Below the pieces are notes generated by a model that had not been told where the DNA came from, ran no database searches, and saw nothing but the letters and a program-made list of their open reading frames with translations. Positions 15,783 to 24,042 of a stretch of 39,327 nucleotides of DNA are shown one piece after another. The stretch is from Propionibacteriaceae bacterium UBA6122 (GTDB lineage: Bacteria; Actinomycetota; Actinomycetes; Propionibacteriales; Propionibacteriaceae). The translations under genes were made by a program, and so were the position numbers. Location: assembly GCA_002428365.1 (NCBI GenBank), contig DIVW01000022.1, forward strand, positions 45,274 through 84,600. The letters are read 5' to 3'. Within the stretch, counting starts at the first letter, position 1; each line of letters opens with the position of its first letter.

Positions 15783-16124
15783 ATGAGCACGAATTGGGTC
15801 AATCCGGAAACCGAGCAGCGCTGGCAACAGCCCGACTTCGCTGGCCCTGTCTTGAGCGGGCAGGTGCTGGTCAACGGCGAGGCCCGGCCACCCTTGACCT
15901 CGCCGAACACTGAGGAGCAGCGCTGGCGGCTAGTGCGGCGTTGGCTGCTCCCATTGGTGCTGGTCGCTGCCCTGCTCACCGGAGCGTGGTGGCAGTTCCT
16001 GGTTCTCGGCCTGGTTGTCTCGATCGTGGTGCGCCGCCGGGTCTGGCAGCTCACCTATCAGCGCCTGTCTGCGGTGAATCGTACGGATGGCGGAGTGCGT
16101 CCAGGCTTCACCGATCTACGCTAA
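15783..16124 (+). CDS. Small membrane protein, paralogue 1
   Basis: I do not recognise a named family. The 113 residues comprise a polar N-terminus (about 1-50) with RWQQPDFAGPVLSGQVLV, one or two closely spaced hydrophobic segments (about 52-78: LLPLVLVAALLTGAWWQFLVLGLVVSIVV) and a basic C-terminus. The next gene's protein shares the WQQP...LSG-VLV head and a similar membrane part, so the pair probably arose by tandem duplication. It is divergent from lysC and the first of a compact three-gene run ending in a Gfo/Idh/MocA oxidoreductase. Function unknown. Confidence 0.7.
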   Translation: MSTNWVNPETEQRWQQPDFAGPVLSGQVLVNGEARPPLTSPNTEEQRWRLVRRWLLPLVLVAALLTGAWWQFLVLGLVVSIVVRRRVWQLTYQRLSAVNRTDGGVRPGFTDLR

Positions 16125-16128
16125 GCAG

Positions 16129-16461
16129 GTGACAACGAAGCCGCCCGAAGACCAGCCACACTGGCAGCAGCCGGCCTGGGACGCGCCGACAGCTGACGCA
16201 GAGTCCGATCCGCCCAAGGCAACGATCGATTTCGGTGAGCCGTTGAGCGGCGCGGTGCTGGTGCCGGCCACCCCGGCACCCCCGCCTTCGGTGATCGAGT
16301 CCGGGCTAAACGTGATCGGCGCAGTAGCTTGGCCAGTGGCGATCGCCCTGGCCCTCTTCGGGGTCGGCGGCTGGTGGCTGAATATCATCGTAGTTTTGGT
16401 GCTGAGCTCGCTGACCAGTGCGATAGCCGGGGAAATGAAGAAACACCGGAAACGCCAATGA
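16129..16461 (+). CDS. Small membrane protein, paralogue 2
   Basis: The 110-residue product starts MTTKPPEDQPHWQQPAWD, has a Pro/Ala-rich stretch with FGEPLSGAVLVPAT, then two hydrophobic segments (about 65-105) and a short basic tail. It resembles the preceding gene's product in the WQQP head and LSGxVLV block. GTG 16129 was chosen as it follows the preceding stop directly and gives the paralogue-like head; ATG 16087 would overlap the preceding gene. Its stop overlaps the following start (ATGA). No function can be assigned. Confidence 0.65.
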   Translation: MTTKPPEDQPHWQQPAWDAPTADAESDPPKATIDFGEPLSGAVLVPATPAPPPSVIESGLNVIGAVAWPVAIALALFGVGGWWLNIIVVLVLSSLTSAIAGEMKKHRKRQ

Positions 16462-17417
16462 CCATCCGCTGGGGGATCGCTGGCCCGGGCCGGATCGCCG
16501 AGATCGTCGCAGCCGAGTTCGCGCTGGTTCCGGATGCCGAACTGGTCGCAGTGGGATCCCGGTCAACTCAACGCGCTGAGCAGTTCGCCGAACGCTTCGG
16601 CATTGCTCAGGCCTATGGCAGCTACGCGGAGCTCTTCGCCGCCGAAGTGGACGCGATCTATCTGGCCACCCCGCACGCCCAGCACACCGAGTTGGCCCTG
16701 GCCGCGATCGAGGCCGGCAAAGCGCTGCTGATCGAAAAGTCGTTCACCTGTTCGGTAGCTGACACCACCGCGATCATCGAGGCAGCCCGCGCCAAGGGGG
16801 TGTTCGTGATGGAGGCCATGTGGACGCGTTTCCTGCCGGCCATCACCCATTTGCGTGAACTGGTCGCCTCTGGCGCGTTGGGTGAGGTTCGAGCGGTCTA
16901 CGGCGACCTGCTGGCCTTCCGTCCCTACGACCCGGCCGATCGACTGTTCAATCCGGGCCTCGGCGGCGGGGCCGTGCTGGATCTCGGCGTCTACGTGGTC
17001 TCCTTCGCCCAGCAGTTCCTGGGCACCCCTGAGGTTGTCCATGCCGTGGGGGGACGGTTCCCAAATGGGGTCGAATCGGGTGCCGGCATTCTGCTGGGCT
17101 ACGCCGGGGGACGCTACGCCAGCGAGTCGATTGACTTCACCGCTCCCGGACCGGGACGCCAGGTGGTGGCTGGCACCTTGGGTTGGGTGGAGGTAAAACC
17201 GCGTTTCCATCGGGCCAGCGAGTTGGTCGTCCAGCTCACCGGGGCTGAGCGCCAGGAGTTGAGCTTCGCCAAGACTGGTGCCGGGTATGCCCATGAGATC
17301 GCGCACGTGAACTCCTGCCTGGCTGCGGGGCTCACCGAGAGCCCGGTGCTGCCGCTGGCCGACACCTTGGACGTCCAACAGGTGATGGCCGCCGTCCTTG
17401 CCAGTCTCGGCCGCTGA
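16458..17417 (+). CDS. Gfo/Idh/MocA-family oxidoreductase
   Basis: The 319-residue protein has an N-terminal Rossmann fold: IRWGIAGPGRIAE is the NAD(P)-binding glycine motif, and YLATPHAQH then EKSFTCS is the conserved E-K-x motif with the catalytic-type lysine. The second domain contains GEVRAVYGDL, GGGAVLDLGVYVVSF and a beta-sheet region. Relatives include dihydrodiol and sugar dehydrogenases. ATG 16458 overlaps the upstream stop by 4 bases and begins exactly at the Rossmann strand; a longer upstream frame only reads through the preceding gene. The sugar or cyclitol substrate cannot be predicted. Confidence 0.9.
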   Translation: MTIRWGIAGPGRIAEIVAAEFALVPDAELVAVGSRSTQRAEQFAERFGIAQAYGSYAELFAAEVDAIYLATPHAQHTELALAAIEAGKALLIEKSFTCSVADTTAIIEAARAKGVFVMEAMWTRFLPAITHLRELVASGALGEVRAVYGDLLAFRPYDPADRLFNPGLGGGAVLDLGVYVVSFAQQFLGTPEVVHAVGGRFPNGVESGAGILLGYAGGRYASESIDFTAPGPGRQVVAGTLGWVEVKPRFHRASELVVQLTGAERQELSFAKTGAGYAHEIAHVNSCLAAGLTESPVLPLADTLDVQQVMAAVLASLGR

Positions 17418-17509
17418 GGCCGTGCGCAATTGCCCGCCCGAGGTGGGGGTTGTGGGCCGGTAGCAGGTCCGGAAGGCTGAAATGACCGGCTTCATCGAGG
17501 AGGATCGAC

Positions 17510-17935
17510 ATGGCAATCGCTCTTGTTCCGTACCTGAATTTCGCTGGCAACACCGCCGAAGCGATGCGCTACTACCAGGGCATCTTCGGCGGGCGCGTAG
17601 AGATCGCCACCTTCGCCGATTTCGGCGTCGAGGGCATGCCTGCTGACGGCACGATGCACGCGTCGCTGGAGGGTGGCCATTTCAACCTGATGGCCTCCGA
17701 CGCGATGGGCGGTGCGGAGGCTACCTGGGGCACCACGAGGGTCTACTTGTCCTTGGCCGGTGATGAGCTGGGCCTACTCACCGGGTGGTTCGATCGGCTG
17801 GCGGCCGATGGCACGGTGAGCCAGCCGCTGGCCAAACAGGTTTGGGGCGACGTCTACGGCATGTTGACCGACAAGTTCGGCCTGGAGTGGATGTTCAACA
17901 TCTCCGACACCGAGCGCGCGGCGCACCCCGACTGA
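17510..17935 (+). CDS. PhnB-like VOC-fold protein
   Basis: A 141-residue protein of the PhnB/YjdN branch of the vicinal-oxygen-chelate superfamily: VPYLNFAGNTAEAMRYYQGIFGG at the start, FNLMASDA in the middle and WGDVYGMLTDKFGLEWMFNI at the end. Such proteins are often annotated as glyoxalase/bleomycin-resistance-like; most have no proven reaction. GAGGAGG precedes the ATG. It is separated by 92 bases from the oxidoreductase and followed by the tandem repeat array. Confidence 0.88.
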   Translation: MAIALVPYLNFAGNTAEAMRYYQGIFGGRVEIATFADFGVEGMPADGTMHASLEGGHFNLMASDAMGGAEATWGTTRVYLSLAGDELGLLTGWFDRLAADGTVSQPLAKQVWGDVYGMLTDKFGLEWMFNISDTERAAHPD

Positions 17936-17942
17936 GTGCCCT

Positions 17943-18128
17943 CAGTTCCCTGAGCCTTCGACGGGCTCAGCCAGCTGATGTTCAGTTCCCTGAGGCTTCG
18001 ATGGACTCAGCCAACTGATGTTCAGTTCCCTGAGGCTTCGACGGACTCAGCCAACTGATGTTCAGTTCCCTGAGGCTTCGACGGGCTGAGCCAACTGGGG
18101 TTCAGTTCCCTGAGCTTGTCGAAGGGTC
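17943..18128. repeat. 40-bp tandem array of the palindromic repeat family
   Basis: Five CAGTTCCCTGAG units begin at 17943, 17983, 18023, 18063 and 18103, an exact 40-base period; the last is partial. Each unit has an inner inverted pair (CTGAG...CTCAG) and small changes such as GACGG/GATGG. The last 26 bases (18103-18128) are identical to 14408-14433. There are no variable spacers. The array fills the gap between the convergent VOC and rarD genes and may act as a two-way transcription barrier. Confidence 0.9.
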
Positions 18129-18136
18129 GCGTCGGC

Positions 18137-19075
18137 TTAGTTCATCACCTCGGGCTCACCCACTGGGACGTGCCCGCGCGCGGCCCGGAGGCTGTCCACC
18201 GTGAGGATCACCAGCGCCACCCACACCAGCCCGAAGCCGAGCCATCGTGGCAGCGGCATCACTTCATGGTTGATCCACACCCCGAAGGCAAACTGAATGG
18301 TCGGGGTCAGGTATTGAATCAACCCGATCATGCTCAGCGGAATGCGTCCGGCCGCGGCGGCAAACATCACCAGCGGCACCGCTGTGACTAGACCGGCCGC
18401 TACCAGTCCGATGGTCAGGCCCGGGCCGTTGGCTAGAAACTGGCTAGTGCCGTTGGCCTGTAGCCAAACTAAAAAGGCCAGAGCTATCGGGGTGAGTAGG
18501 GCCGTTTCGACGGTGAGGCCGACCAGTGGCGACACCCGTCCACCCACCTTGTTCTTGGCCAGGCCGTAGAGGCCGAAGGTGATGGCCAGCGACAGCGCCA
18601 CCCAGGGCACCTGGCCGTAGCCGAAGGCGATCACCACCACCGCCAGCGCGCCGACCCCGACGGCGACTTTTTGGGCTAGGCGGAGGCGCTCCTTGAGCAC
18701 CACCACGGCCAGACCGACGGTTACCAAGGGGTTGATGAAGTAGCCGAGGGCGGCGTCGACGACGTGATCGTTGAGCACGCCCCACACGTAGATCGACCAG
18801 TTGATGGTGACCAGCAGCCCGGAGGCGGTCAATCCCCAGAACAGCTTGGGGTGGGCCAGCACTTCCCGAAGGTGGCCGACCTCTCGCCACAACACCACCG
18901 CGAGGAGGCAGAAGACGAACGTCCAGACGATCCGGTGGCCGATGATCTCAAAGGCGCCAGCCGCCGAAAGTAGCTTGAAGTAGAACGGAAAGGCGCCCCA
19001 GATGAGATACGCGGCGAAGGCGAGCACCAGCCCCTTGGAGTCCAGAGGCTGTTGGTGTTTGGGGGAATCGCTCAC
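18137..19075 (-). CDS. rarD: RarD-type EamA transporter
   Basis: The 312-residue product is an inner-membrane protein with about ten hydrophobic segments and two EamA repeats. Its start (GLVLAFAAYLIWGAFPFYFKLL), GHRIVWTFVF and the NWSIYVWGVLNDHVVDAALGYFINPLVTV segment are characteristic of RarD. Some relatives are linked to chloramphenicol tolerance, but the natural substrate is unknown. The C-terminus runs to 8 bases from the tandem array. Confidence 0.9.
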   Translation of the reverse strand: MSDSPKHQQPLDSKGLVLAFAAYLIWGAFPFYFKLLSAAGAFEIIGHRIVWTFVFCLLAVVLWREVGHLREVLAHPKLFWGLTASGLLVTINWSIYVWGVLNDHVVDAALGYFINPLVTVGLAVVVLKERLRLAQKVAVGVGALAVVVIAFGYGQVPWVALSLAITFGLYGLAKNKVGGRVSPLVGLTVETALLTPIALAFLVWLQANGTSQFLANGPGLTIGLVAAGLVTAVPLVMFAAAAGRIPLSMIGLIQYLTPTIQFAFGVWINHEVMPLPRWLGFGLVWVALVILTVDSLRAARGHVPVGEPEVMN

Positions 19076-19100
19076 CGGTCAACTCTACCGACCCAACTTC

Positions 19101-19204
19101 GTCCCCCTTTCGGCTCCACCCCCACTCTGCGCCCCTTACGCGACTTTGCGCCCGCTACAGCAGGCGCAAAGCGAGCTAAGGGGCGCAGAGCGAAGGGGGA
19201 CGGG
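19101..19204. repeat. Long imperfect inverted repeat
   Basis: Outer arms GTCCCCCTT..CG / CG.AAGGGGGAC and an inner stem CTCTGCGCCCCTTA / TAAGGGGCGCAGAG (from 19125), then CTTTGCGCC / GGCGCAAAG around a CGCTACAGCA loop, form a stem of over 30 pairs with one asymmetric internal loop. It lies between the rarD start and the actP end, so it could form in a rarD leader or in read-through from actP. Confidence 0.75.
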
Positions 19205-19208
19205 ACGC

Positions 19209-19248
19209 GTTGAGGGCCAGCCTTCGCAAACGAAGACTGGCCCTCAAC
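19209..19248. terminator. Strong hairpin downstream of actP copy 1
   Basis: GTTGAGGGCCAG (19209-19220) pairs with CTGGCCCTCAAC (19237-19248), and CTTCG with CGAAG inside, with a CAAA loop and a single C/A mismatch. A 17-pair stem this good between genes suggests a bidirectional terminator or mRNA-end structure. No long T-run follows. Confidence 0.65.
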
Positions 19249-19266
19249 AGCGCGGAAGTCAGGCGA

Positions 19267-19313
19267 AAGGACGGCCTCGCCAGGCTGAACCCGGGCTTGA
19301 CGAGACCGTCCTT
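19267..19313 (-). terminator. Probable terminator of the DUF485-actP operon, copy 1
   Basis: On the minus strand, starting right after the actP stop, AAGGACGG (19313-19306) pairs with CCGTCCTT (19274-19267), with CTCG/CGAG and further pairs inside, followed by TTTCG. It is the first of three consecutive stem-loops after this operon. Confidence 0.65.
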
Positions 19314-19318
19314 CCTTG

Positions 19319-20923
19319 TCAGTGAGCGACTGCCTCGGCAGCGCCCGCTCCGGTCATGGACCGGACCTCCATTTCAGCCTGCAGGTCCGCGTCCGCGGGC
19401 TCCTTAGAGGTGACAGTCCCCAACCAGCCGGCGATGAATGCCAGCGGGATGGTGACGATGGTTGGGTTGGTGAGCGGGAACAGCGCCAACGGGTTACCGG
19501 CTCCAAGCATGACCGCCGGGGAGAAGATGATCAGGACCACCGAGGAGATCAGGCCGGTGTAGATCGACCAGATCGAGCCGCGGGTGTTGAACTTCTTCCA
19601 GTACAGGGTCATCAGGATCGAGGGCAGGTTGGCCGAAGCCGCCACCGCGAAGGCCAGCGAGATCAGGAACGCGATGTTCTGACCGTTGACCGCGATGCCG
19701 CCGATGATTGCCAGCAGGCCGATGACCACCGCAGTAATGCGGGCGACCTTGACCTCCTGGGCCGGGTCGGCCTTGCCCTTCTTCAACACGGAGTTGTAGA
19801 AGTCATGGGCAAACGAAGCCGAAGCGGTGATGGTCAGACCGGCAACAACTGCCAGGATCGTCGCGAAGGCGATACCGGAAATGATGCCCATCAGCACCTC
19901 GCCACCCAGAGCGAAGGCCAGCAGCGGAGCTGCGGCATTTTCCTTGCCTGGGGCAGCCAAGATCGTGTCCATGCCCACCAAAGCGGTAGCGCCCAGACCC
20001 AACACCAGGGTGAACAGGTAGAAGATGCCGATCAGCGCGATCGCCCAGACCGCCGAGCGGCGGGCTTCCTTGGCGGTCGGCACGGTGTAGAAGCGCATCA
20101 GCACGTGGGGCAGGCCAGCGGTGCCGAGCACCAATGCCATCGACAGTGAGACGAAGCTCAGCTTGCTGATGTCGTTGGTGCCGTACTTGGCCATCGGGTC
20201 GAGCATGTGAGCCGCGCTCTCCCACTTGAACTTCGCCACCGAGGCAGCATTGTTCGGGTTGTTGACCGCACCATCAACCAGGGCGTTGAAGTTCATGCCG
20301 TACTTGGCCAGCACCCACACGGTCATCACGGCACCGCCAAGGATCAGCAAGGTGGCCTTGATCATCTGCACCCAGGTGGTGCCCTTCATGCCACCGATCA
20401 GCACGTAGGCGATCATCACGAAACCGACGACGGCAATCACGACCGACTGCCAGACCGGATCGCTGACGCCCAGCAGCAGCGCCACCAGACCACCAGCGCC
20501 AGCCATCTGGGCCAGCAGGTAGAAGAACGAGACCGCCAGCGTCGACAGCGCAGCGGCGGTACGCACCGGACGCTGATGCATCCGGAAGCTGAGCACGTCA
20601 GCCATCGTGTACTGGCCGGTGTTGCGCAGCGGCTCAGCCACCAGGTAGATAGCCACCAACCAAGCCACGAAGAAGCCCAGTGCGTAGAGCAGGCCGTCGT
20701 AGCCGTAGATGGCAATCGCGCCGGTAACACCCAGGAAGGATGCGGCTGAGAGGTAGTCGCCGGTGATGGCCAGACCGTTCTGACGTCCCGAGAAGGAGGC
20801 ACCGCCGGTGTAGAACGCACCGGACTTCTTCTCCGAGTTGCGGGAAACGACGATGACCACCACGAGGGTGAACAGAACGAAAGCGCCAAAGATGGCGATA
20901 TTGAGGATCGGGTTGCCCGACAT
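19319..20923 (-). CDS. actP: Sodium:solute (acetate/monocarboxylate) symporter, copy 1
   Basis: The 534-residue protein is an SSS-family symporter of the ActP/MctC type with about 13 membrane segments. FYTGGASFSGRQNGLAITGDYLSAASFLG, GYDGLLYALGFFVAW, GQYTMADVLSFRM and GGMKGTTWVQMIKA are the family blocks. ActP/MctC proteins import acetate, propionate or pyruvate with a cation. It overlaps the DUF485 gene by one base (TAATG), and such DUF485 partners are standard for this family. A close paralogue lies at 21877-23472. The 210-250 loop and flanks differ most between copies, so the two may differ in affinity or substrate. Confidence 0.92.
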   Translation of the reverse strand: MSGNPILNIAIFGAFVLFTLVVVIVVSRNSEKKSGAFYTGGASFSGRQNGLAITGDYLSAASFLGVTGAIAIYGYDGLLYALGFFVAWLVAIYLVAEPLRNTGQYTMADVLSFRMHQRPVRTAAALSTLAVSFFYLLAQMAGAGGLVALLLGVSDPVWQSVVIAVVGFVMIAYVLIGGMKGTTWVQMIKATLLILGGAVMTVWVLAKYGMNFNALVDGAVNNPNNAASVAKFKWESAAHMLDPMAKYGTNDISKLSFVSLSMALVLGTAGLPHVLMRFYTVPTAKEARRSAVWAIALIGIFYLFTLVLGLGATALVGMDTILAAPGKENAAAPLLAFALGGEVLMGIISGIAFATILAVVAGLTITASASFAHDFYNSVLKKGKADPAQEVKVARITAVVIGLLAIIGGIAVNGQNIAFLISLAFAVAASANLPSILMTLYWKKFNTRGSIWSIYTGLISSVVLIIFSPAVMLGAGNPLALFPLTNPTIVTIPLAFIAGWLGTVTSKEPADADLQAEMEVRSMTGAGAAEAVAH

Positions 20924-21354
20924 TACTTGGCCTCCTCAGCCTCAAGCTCGGCGCGAATCGTCGCCGCCAGCGGATCAAGCTTGTTGTTCGCGTGGCGAAT
21001 GTAAAGCCAGGTGGCGAACCAGGTGGTCGGGAACTGAGCGAGGCTCAGCCACAGACCGAGATTGAGGCCGCCCCAGCCAGGGGTCTTCATGAACTCGACC
21101 GCATAGGTCGACATCAGCACGTAGATGAAGTACCAGCCCAACACCGCGATGACGATGGGGAAGGCGAAGTTGGTGAACGACTTACGGAGCTTCTGGTAGT
21201 CCTCGGAGTCACGCGCGGCCACGTACCGGTTGGCGCTTGGATGCGGGTGGGCTTCGAAGGTACTTAGTTCGGGCAGGGGCCAGTGGTCTGGCGGCAGATG
21301 GAATTCCGGGCTGTCCTCATCTGGCGGACCGTCCGGTGATTGTGAATGCGTCAC
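20923..21354 (-). CDS. DUF485 membrane partner of actP, copy 1
   Basis: The 143-residue protein has a polar N-terminal tail of about 55 residues and two hydrophobic segments, FAFPIVIAVLGWYFIYVLMSTYAV and LGLWLSLAQFPTTWFATWLYI, the DUF485 plan. DUF485 proteins accompany ActP-like symporters. GTG 21354 is preceded by GGGGG. The symporter start overlaps the stop, indicating fixed stoichiometry. A paralogue lies at 23469-23894. Confidence 0.9.
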   Translation of the reverse strand: MTHSQSPDGPPDEDSPEFHLPPDHWPLPELSTFEAHPHPSANRYVAARDSEDYQKLRKSFTNFAFPIVIAVLGWYFIYVLMSTYAVEFMKTPGWGGLNLGLWLSLAQFPTTWFATWLYIRHANNKLDPLAATIRAELEAEEAK

Positions 21355-21511
21355 AGCGCACCCCCTATTCAGGCGTGGAGAAATGAGCTTCTTCGGTGCT
21401 GTTGACCCGACATCCGGGTTCGTCGTGACAACAGCTTCCTAACTGGATTCCGGCGGGCCTGGTAGTGCCTGGGATCGTCCGCGCGGTAGGCCCGTGCCCG
21501 GAATGGACTGG

Positions 21512-21540
21512 AACGTACGGGCTGCCAAAGGAGGTGTCAA
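21512..21540 (-). promoter_or_regulatory. Promoter of DUF485-actP operon, copy 1
   Basis: On the minus strand, TTGACA (21540-21535) and TACGTT (21517-21512) are 17 bases apart. The transcript would have a leader of about 150 bases before GTG 21354. I see no further recognised element in that leader. Confidence 0.6.
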
Positions 21541-21818
21541 CACTCATAAGTGAGGTAATTGCGTAGCGACAGGGGCGTCTCTCAGCCCCTGTTCAGGCGC
21601 TTTCTGAGCGTAGGAGGCCGGTCAGGGGCAATTTCATCCCACCACCTGGACATTCATCTCACGATGCGGATGGTCAAATTCAGGGTCGGGCAATTTCGCG
21701 CCCCGGCCGACGTAGTGGGAATCAACCAACTCCAGGCCTCCGAACTTGTGGGAACGCGCTGAGGGTGGGGTATTGACACGGCTCCAGCTCCGAAAAGGCG
21801 GCACAGTCGGGCCAAAGC
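21541..21818. other. Gene-free stretch between the two actP operons
   Basis: No open frame here looks coding. A hairpin CAGGGGC-GTCTCTCA-GCCCCTG (21570-21591) lies just upstream of the copy-1 promoter. The rest shows no structure I can name. Confidence 0.5.
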
Positions 21819-21864
21819 GAAACCGCCGCGGCAGCGCCCAGGGAGGCACTACCGCGGCGGTTTC
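21819..21864 (-). terminator. Terminator of DUF485-actP operon, copy 2
   Basis: GAAACCGCCGCGG (21819-21831) is the exact reverse complement of 21852-21864, a 13-bp perfect stem around a 20-base loop. On the minus strand it starts 12 bases after the actP stop, and the T-rich TTTCGCTTT follows the stem. It fits a rho-independent terminator. Confidence 0.75.
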
Positions 21865-21876
21865 AGGGTTGATCGA

Positions 21877-23472
21877 TCAGTGAGCGATCGCCTCCGAGGC
21901 GCCCGCTCCGGTCATGGACCGGACCTCCATCTCGGCCTGCAAGATAGGGTCGGCAGACTTGGGTGCGGACATCGTTGCCACGACGCCGGCGATGACTGCC
22001 AGCGGCAGCGCCACGATGGTCGGGTTCGTCAGCGGGAACCAAGCCATCGGATTGACCCACCCCGGGCTGGAGATAGCCGGGGAGAAGATGATCAACAACA
22101 CCGAAGAGACCAGGCCGGTGTAGATCGAGGCCACCGAGCCGCGGGTGTTGAACCGCTTCCAGTACAGCGTCATCAGAATCGAGGGCAGGTTGGCCGAAGC
22201 CGCCACCGCGAAGGCCAGCGAGATCAGGAACGCGATGTTCTGTCCGTTGACCGCGATGCCGCCGACGATTGCCAGGACGCCGATAACCACTGCGGTGATG
22301 CGGGCGACCTTGACCTCCTGGGCGGGATCGGCTTTGCCCTTCTTCAACACGGAGTTGTAGAAGTCATGGGCAAACGAAGCCGAAGCAGTGATCGTCAGGC
22401 CGGCAACAACCGCCAGGATCGTCGCGAAGGCGATACCGGAAATCAGACCCATCAGCACCTCGCCGCCAAGGTTGAAGGCCAGCAGCGGAGCTGCGGCATT
22501 CTCCTTGCCCGGAGCAGCCAGGATGTTGAGGATGCCAACTTCCGCTGCGGCGCCGAATCCCAGGATCAGGGTCAGCAGGAAGAAAATGCCGACCAGGACG
22601 ATCGTCCAGACCGCTGAGCGGCGGGCTTCCTTGGCGCTGGGCACGGTGTAGAAGCGCATCAGCACGTGTGGCAGGCCGGGAGTGCCGAGCACCAAAGCGA
22701 TCGACAGTGAGACGAAGCTCAGCTTGCTGATGTCGCTGGTGCCGTACTTCAGCATCGGCTCCAACAGGGCCTGGCCCAACGGCTTGCCCTTGCCGTCCAC
22801 CGGGTTGTTTGCCACGGCGGCGTTCAGCAACTCGGTGAGGTTGAAGCCGTACTTGGCCAGCACCCAGACCGACATGACGGCAGAGCCGCCAATCAGCAGA
22901 GTGGCCTTGATCATCTGCACCCAGGTGGTGCCCTTCATGCCACCGATCAGCACGTAGACGATCATCAACACACCCACGAGGGCGATGACGCCGGACCGGG
23001 CCAGCGGATCAGAGACGCCCAGCAGCAAGGCGACCAGGCCGCCGGCTCCAGCCATCTGGGCCAACAGATAGAGGAAGGAAATCACCAGGGTGGACAGTGC
23101 TGCGGCGGTACGCACCGGACGCTGATGCATCCGGAAGCTGAGCACGTCAGCCATCGTGTACTGGCCGGTGTTGCGCAGCGGCTCAGCCACCAGATACAGC
23201 GCCAACAGCAGGGCGACGAAGAAGCCGACCGAGTAGAGCAGGCCGTCGTAGCCGTAGACCGCGATCGCGCCGGTCACGCCGAGGAAGGCCGCAGCTGAGA
23301 GGTAGTCGCCGGTGATGGCCAGACCGTTCTGGCGTCCGGAGAAGGACGCACCGCCGGTGTAGAAGGAAGAGGCTTTCTTCTCGGTGTCGCGGGTCACCTT
23401 GATGACCACCAGCAGGGTGATCACCACGAAGGCGGCGAAGATGCCCATATTGATCAGCGGGTTGCCGGTCAT
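21877..23472 (-). CDS. actP: Sodium:solute (acetate/monocarboxylate) symporter, copy 2
   Basis: This 531-residue SSS-family protein is strongly similar to copy 1 across all membrane blocks (FYTGGASFSGRQNGLAITGDY, GQYTMADVLSFRMHQRPV, GGMKGTTWVQMIKATLL, FAHDFYNSVLKKGKADPAQ) and at the C-terminus (AEMEVRSMTGAGA). It differs in the first helix and in the loop around residues 215-245 (NPVDGKGKPLGQAL). The gene overlaps its DUF485 partner by 4 bases (ATGA). The likely role is acetate, propionate or pyruvate uptake. The two complete operons in a row look like a tandem duplication that has since diverged. Confidence 0.92.
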   Translation of the reverse strand: MTGNPLINMGIFAAFVVITLLVVIKVTRDTEKKASSFYTGGASFSGRQNGLAITGDYLSAAAFLGVTGAIAVYGYDGLLYSVGFFVALLLALYLVAEPLRNTGQYTMADVLSFRMHQRPVRTAAALSTLVISFLYLLAQMAGAGGLVALLLGVSDPLARSGVIALVGVLMIVYVLIGGMKGTTWVQMIKATLLIGGSAVMSVWVLAKYGFNLTELLNAAVANNPVDGKGKPLGQALLEPMLKYGTSDISKLSFVSLSIALVLGTPGLPHVLMRFYTVPSAKEARRSAVWTIVLVGIFFLLTLILGFGAAAEVGILNILAAPGKENAAAPLLAFNLGGEVLMGLISGIAFATILAVVAGLTITASASFAHDFYNSVLKKGKADPAQEVKVARITAVVIGVLAIVGGIAVNGQNIAFLISLAFAVAASANLPSILMTLYWKRFNTRGSVASIYTGLVSSVLLIIFSPAISSPGWVNPMAWFPLTNPTIVALPLAVIAGVVATMSAPKSADPILQAEMEVRSMTGAGASEAIAH

Positions 23473-23894
23473 GCCTGGGCCTCCAGTTCAGCGCGGATGC
23501 GGACGGCGATGGGATCGATCTTGCGGCTCATGTAGCTCACATAGAACCAAGTGGCGATCCAGGTGGTTGGGAACTGGACCAGGCTCAGCCAGAAGCCAAG
23601 ATTGAGGCCGCCCAAGCCGGGGGTCTTCATGATGCCGACGGCGTAGGTCGACATCAGCACGTAGGCGAAGTACCAAACCAGCACCGTGACCACGGTCGGG
23701 AAGGCGAAGGCGCGGAACGTCTTGCGCAGCTTGACGAACTCCTCGGAGTGGCTGGCTTCGGCGTACTTATTTGCTGACGGATGCGGATGAGCCTCGAAGG
23801 TGCTCAACTCCGGCAGGGGCCAATGGTCTGGCGGCAGATGGAATTCCGGGGCGTCCTCTTCAGGAACGCCGGCCGGCGGGTGCGCGTCGGTCAT
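23469..23894 (-). CDS. DUF485 membrane partner of actP, copy 2
   Basis: The 141-residue product parallels copy 1: the tail shares PDHWPLPELSTFEAHPHPSANKY, then two membrane segments (AFPTVVTVLVWYFAYVLMSTYAV and FWLSLVQFPTTWIATWFYV). The ATG has only a weak ribosome site (GAAAG). It is coupled to the copy-2 symporter by an ATGA overlap. Confidence 0.9.
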   Translation of the reverse strand: MTDAHPPAGVPEEDAPEFHLPPDHWPLPELSTFEAHPHPSANKYAEASHSEEFVKLRKTFRAFAFPTVVTVLVWYFAYVLMSTYAVGIMKTPGLGGLNLGFWLSLVQFPTTWIATWFYVSYMSRKIDPIAVRIRAELEAQA

Positions 23895-24042
23895 TTGGTC
23901 GCTTTCATTTGGGTGGGTTCATTGGGACACAACAGTGGCCGGACTCCGGTGGGGTCCGGCCAGTCATTGCCGAGATGCATCGTCGGGTGACGCCAGATCG
24001 CTGGGTTGCGCGTTTTGGTACCCCGACTACGAGTTTCGGCAG

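Noticed and set aside
17943..18128. Possible CRISPR array
   Set aside because: The 40-base units follow one another directly with no spacers, and no cas gene is present.
21341..21355. CRP-like palindrome TGTGA-ATGCG-TCACA at the DUF485 copy-1 start
   Set aside because: The arms are separated by 5 bases instead of 6, it lies across the start codon and first codons far downstream of the promoter, and the copy-2 operon has no equivalent. Chance is likely.
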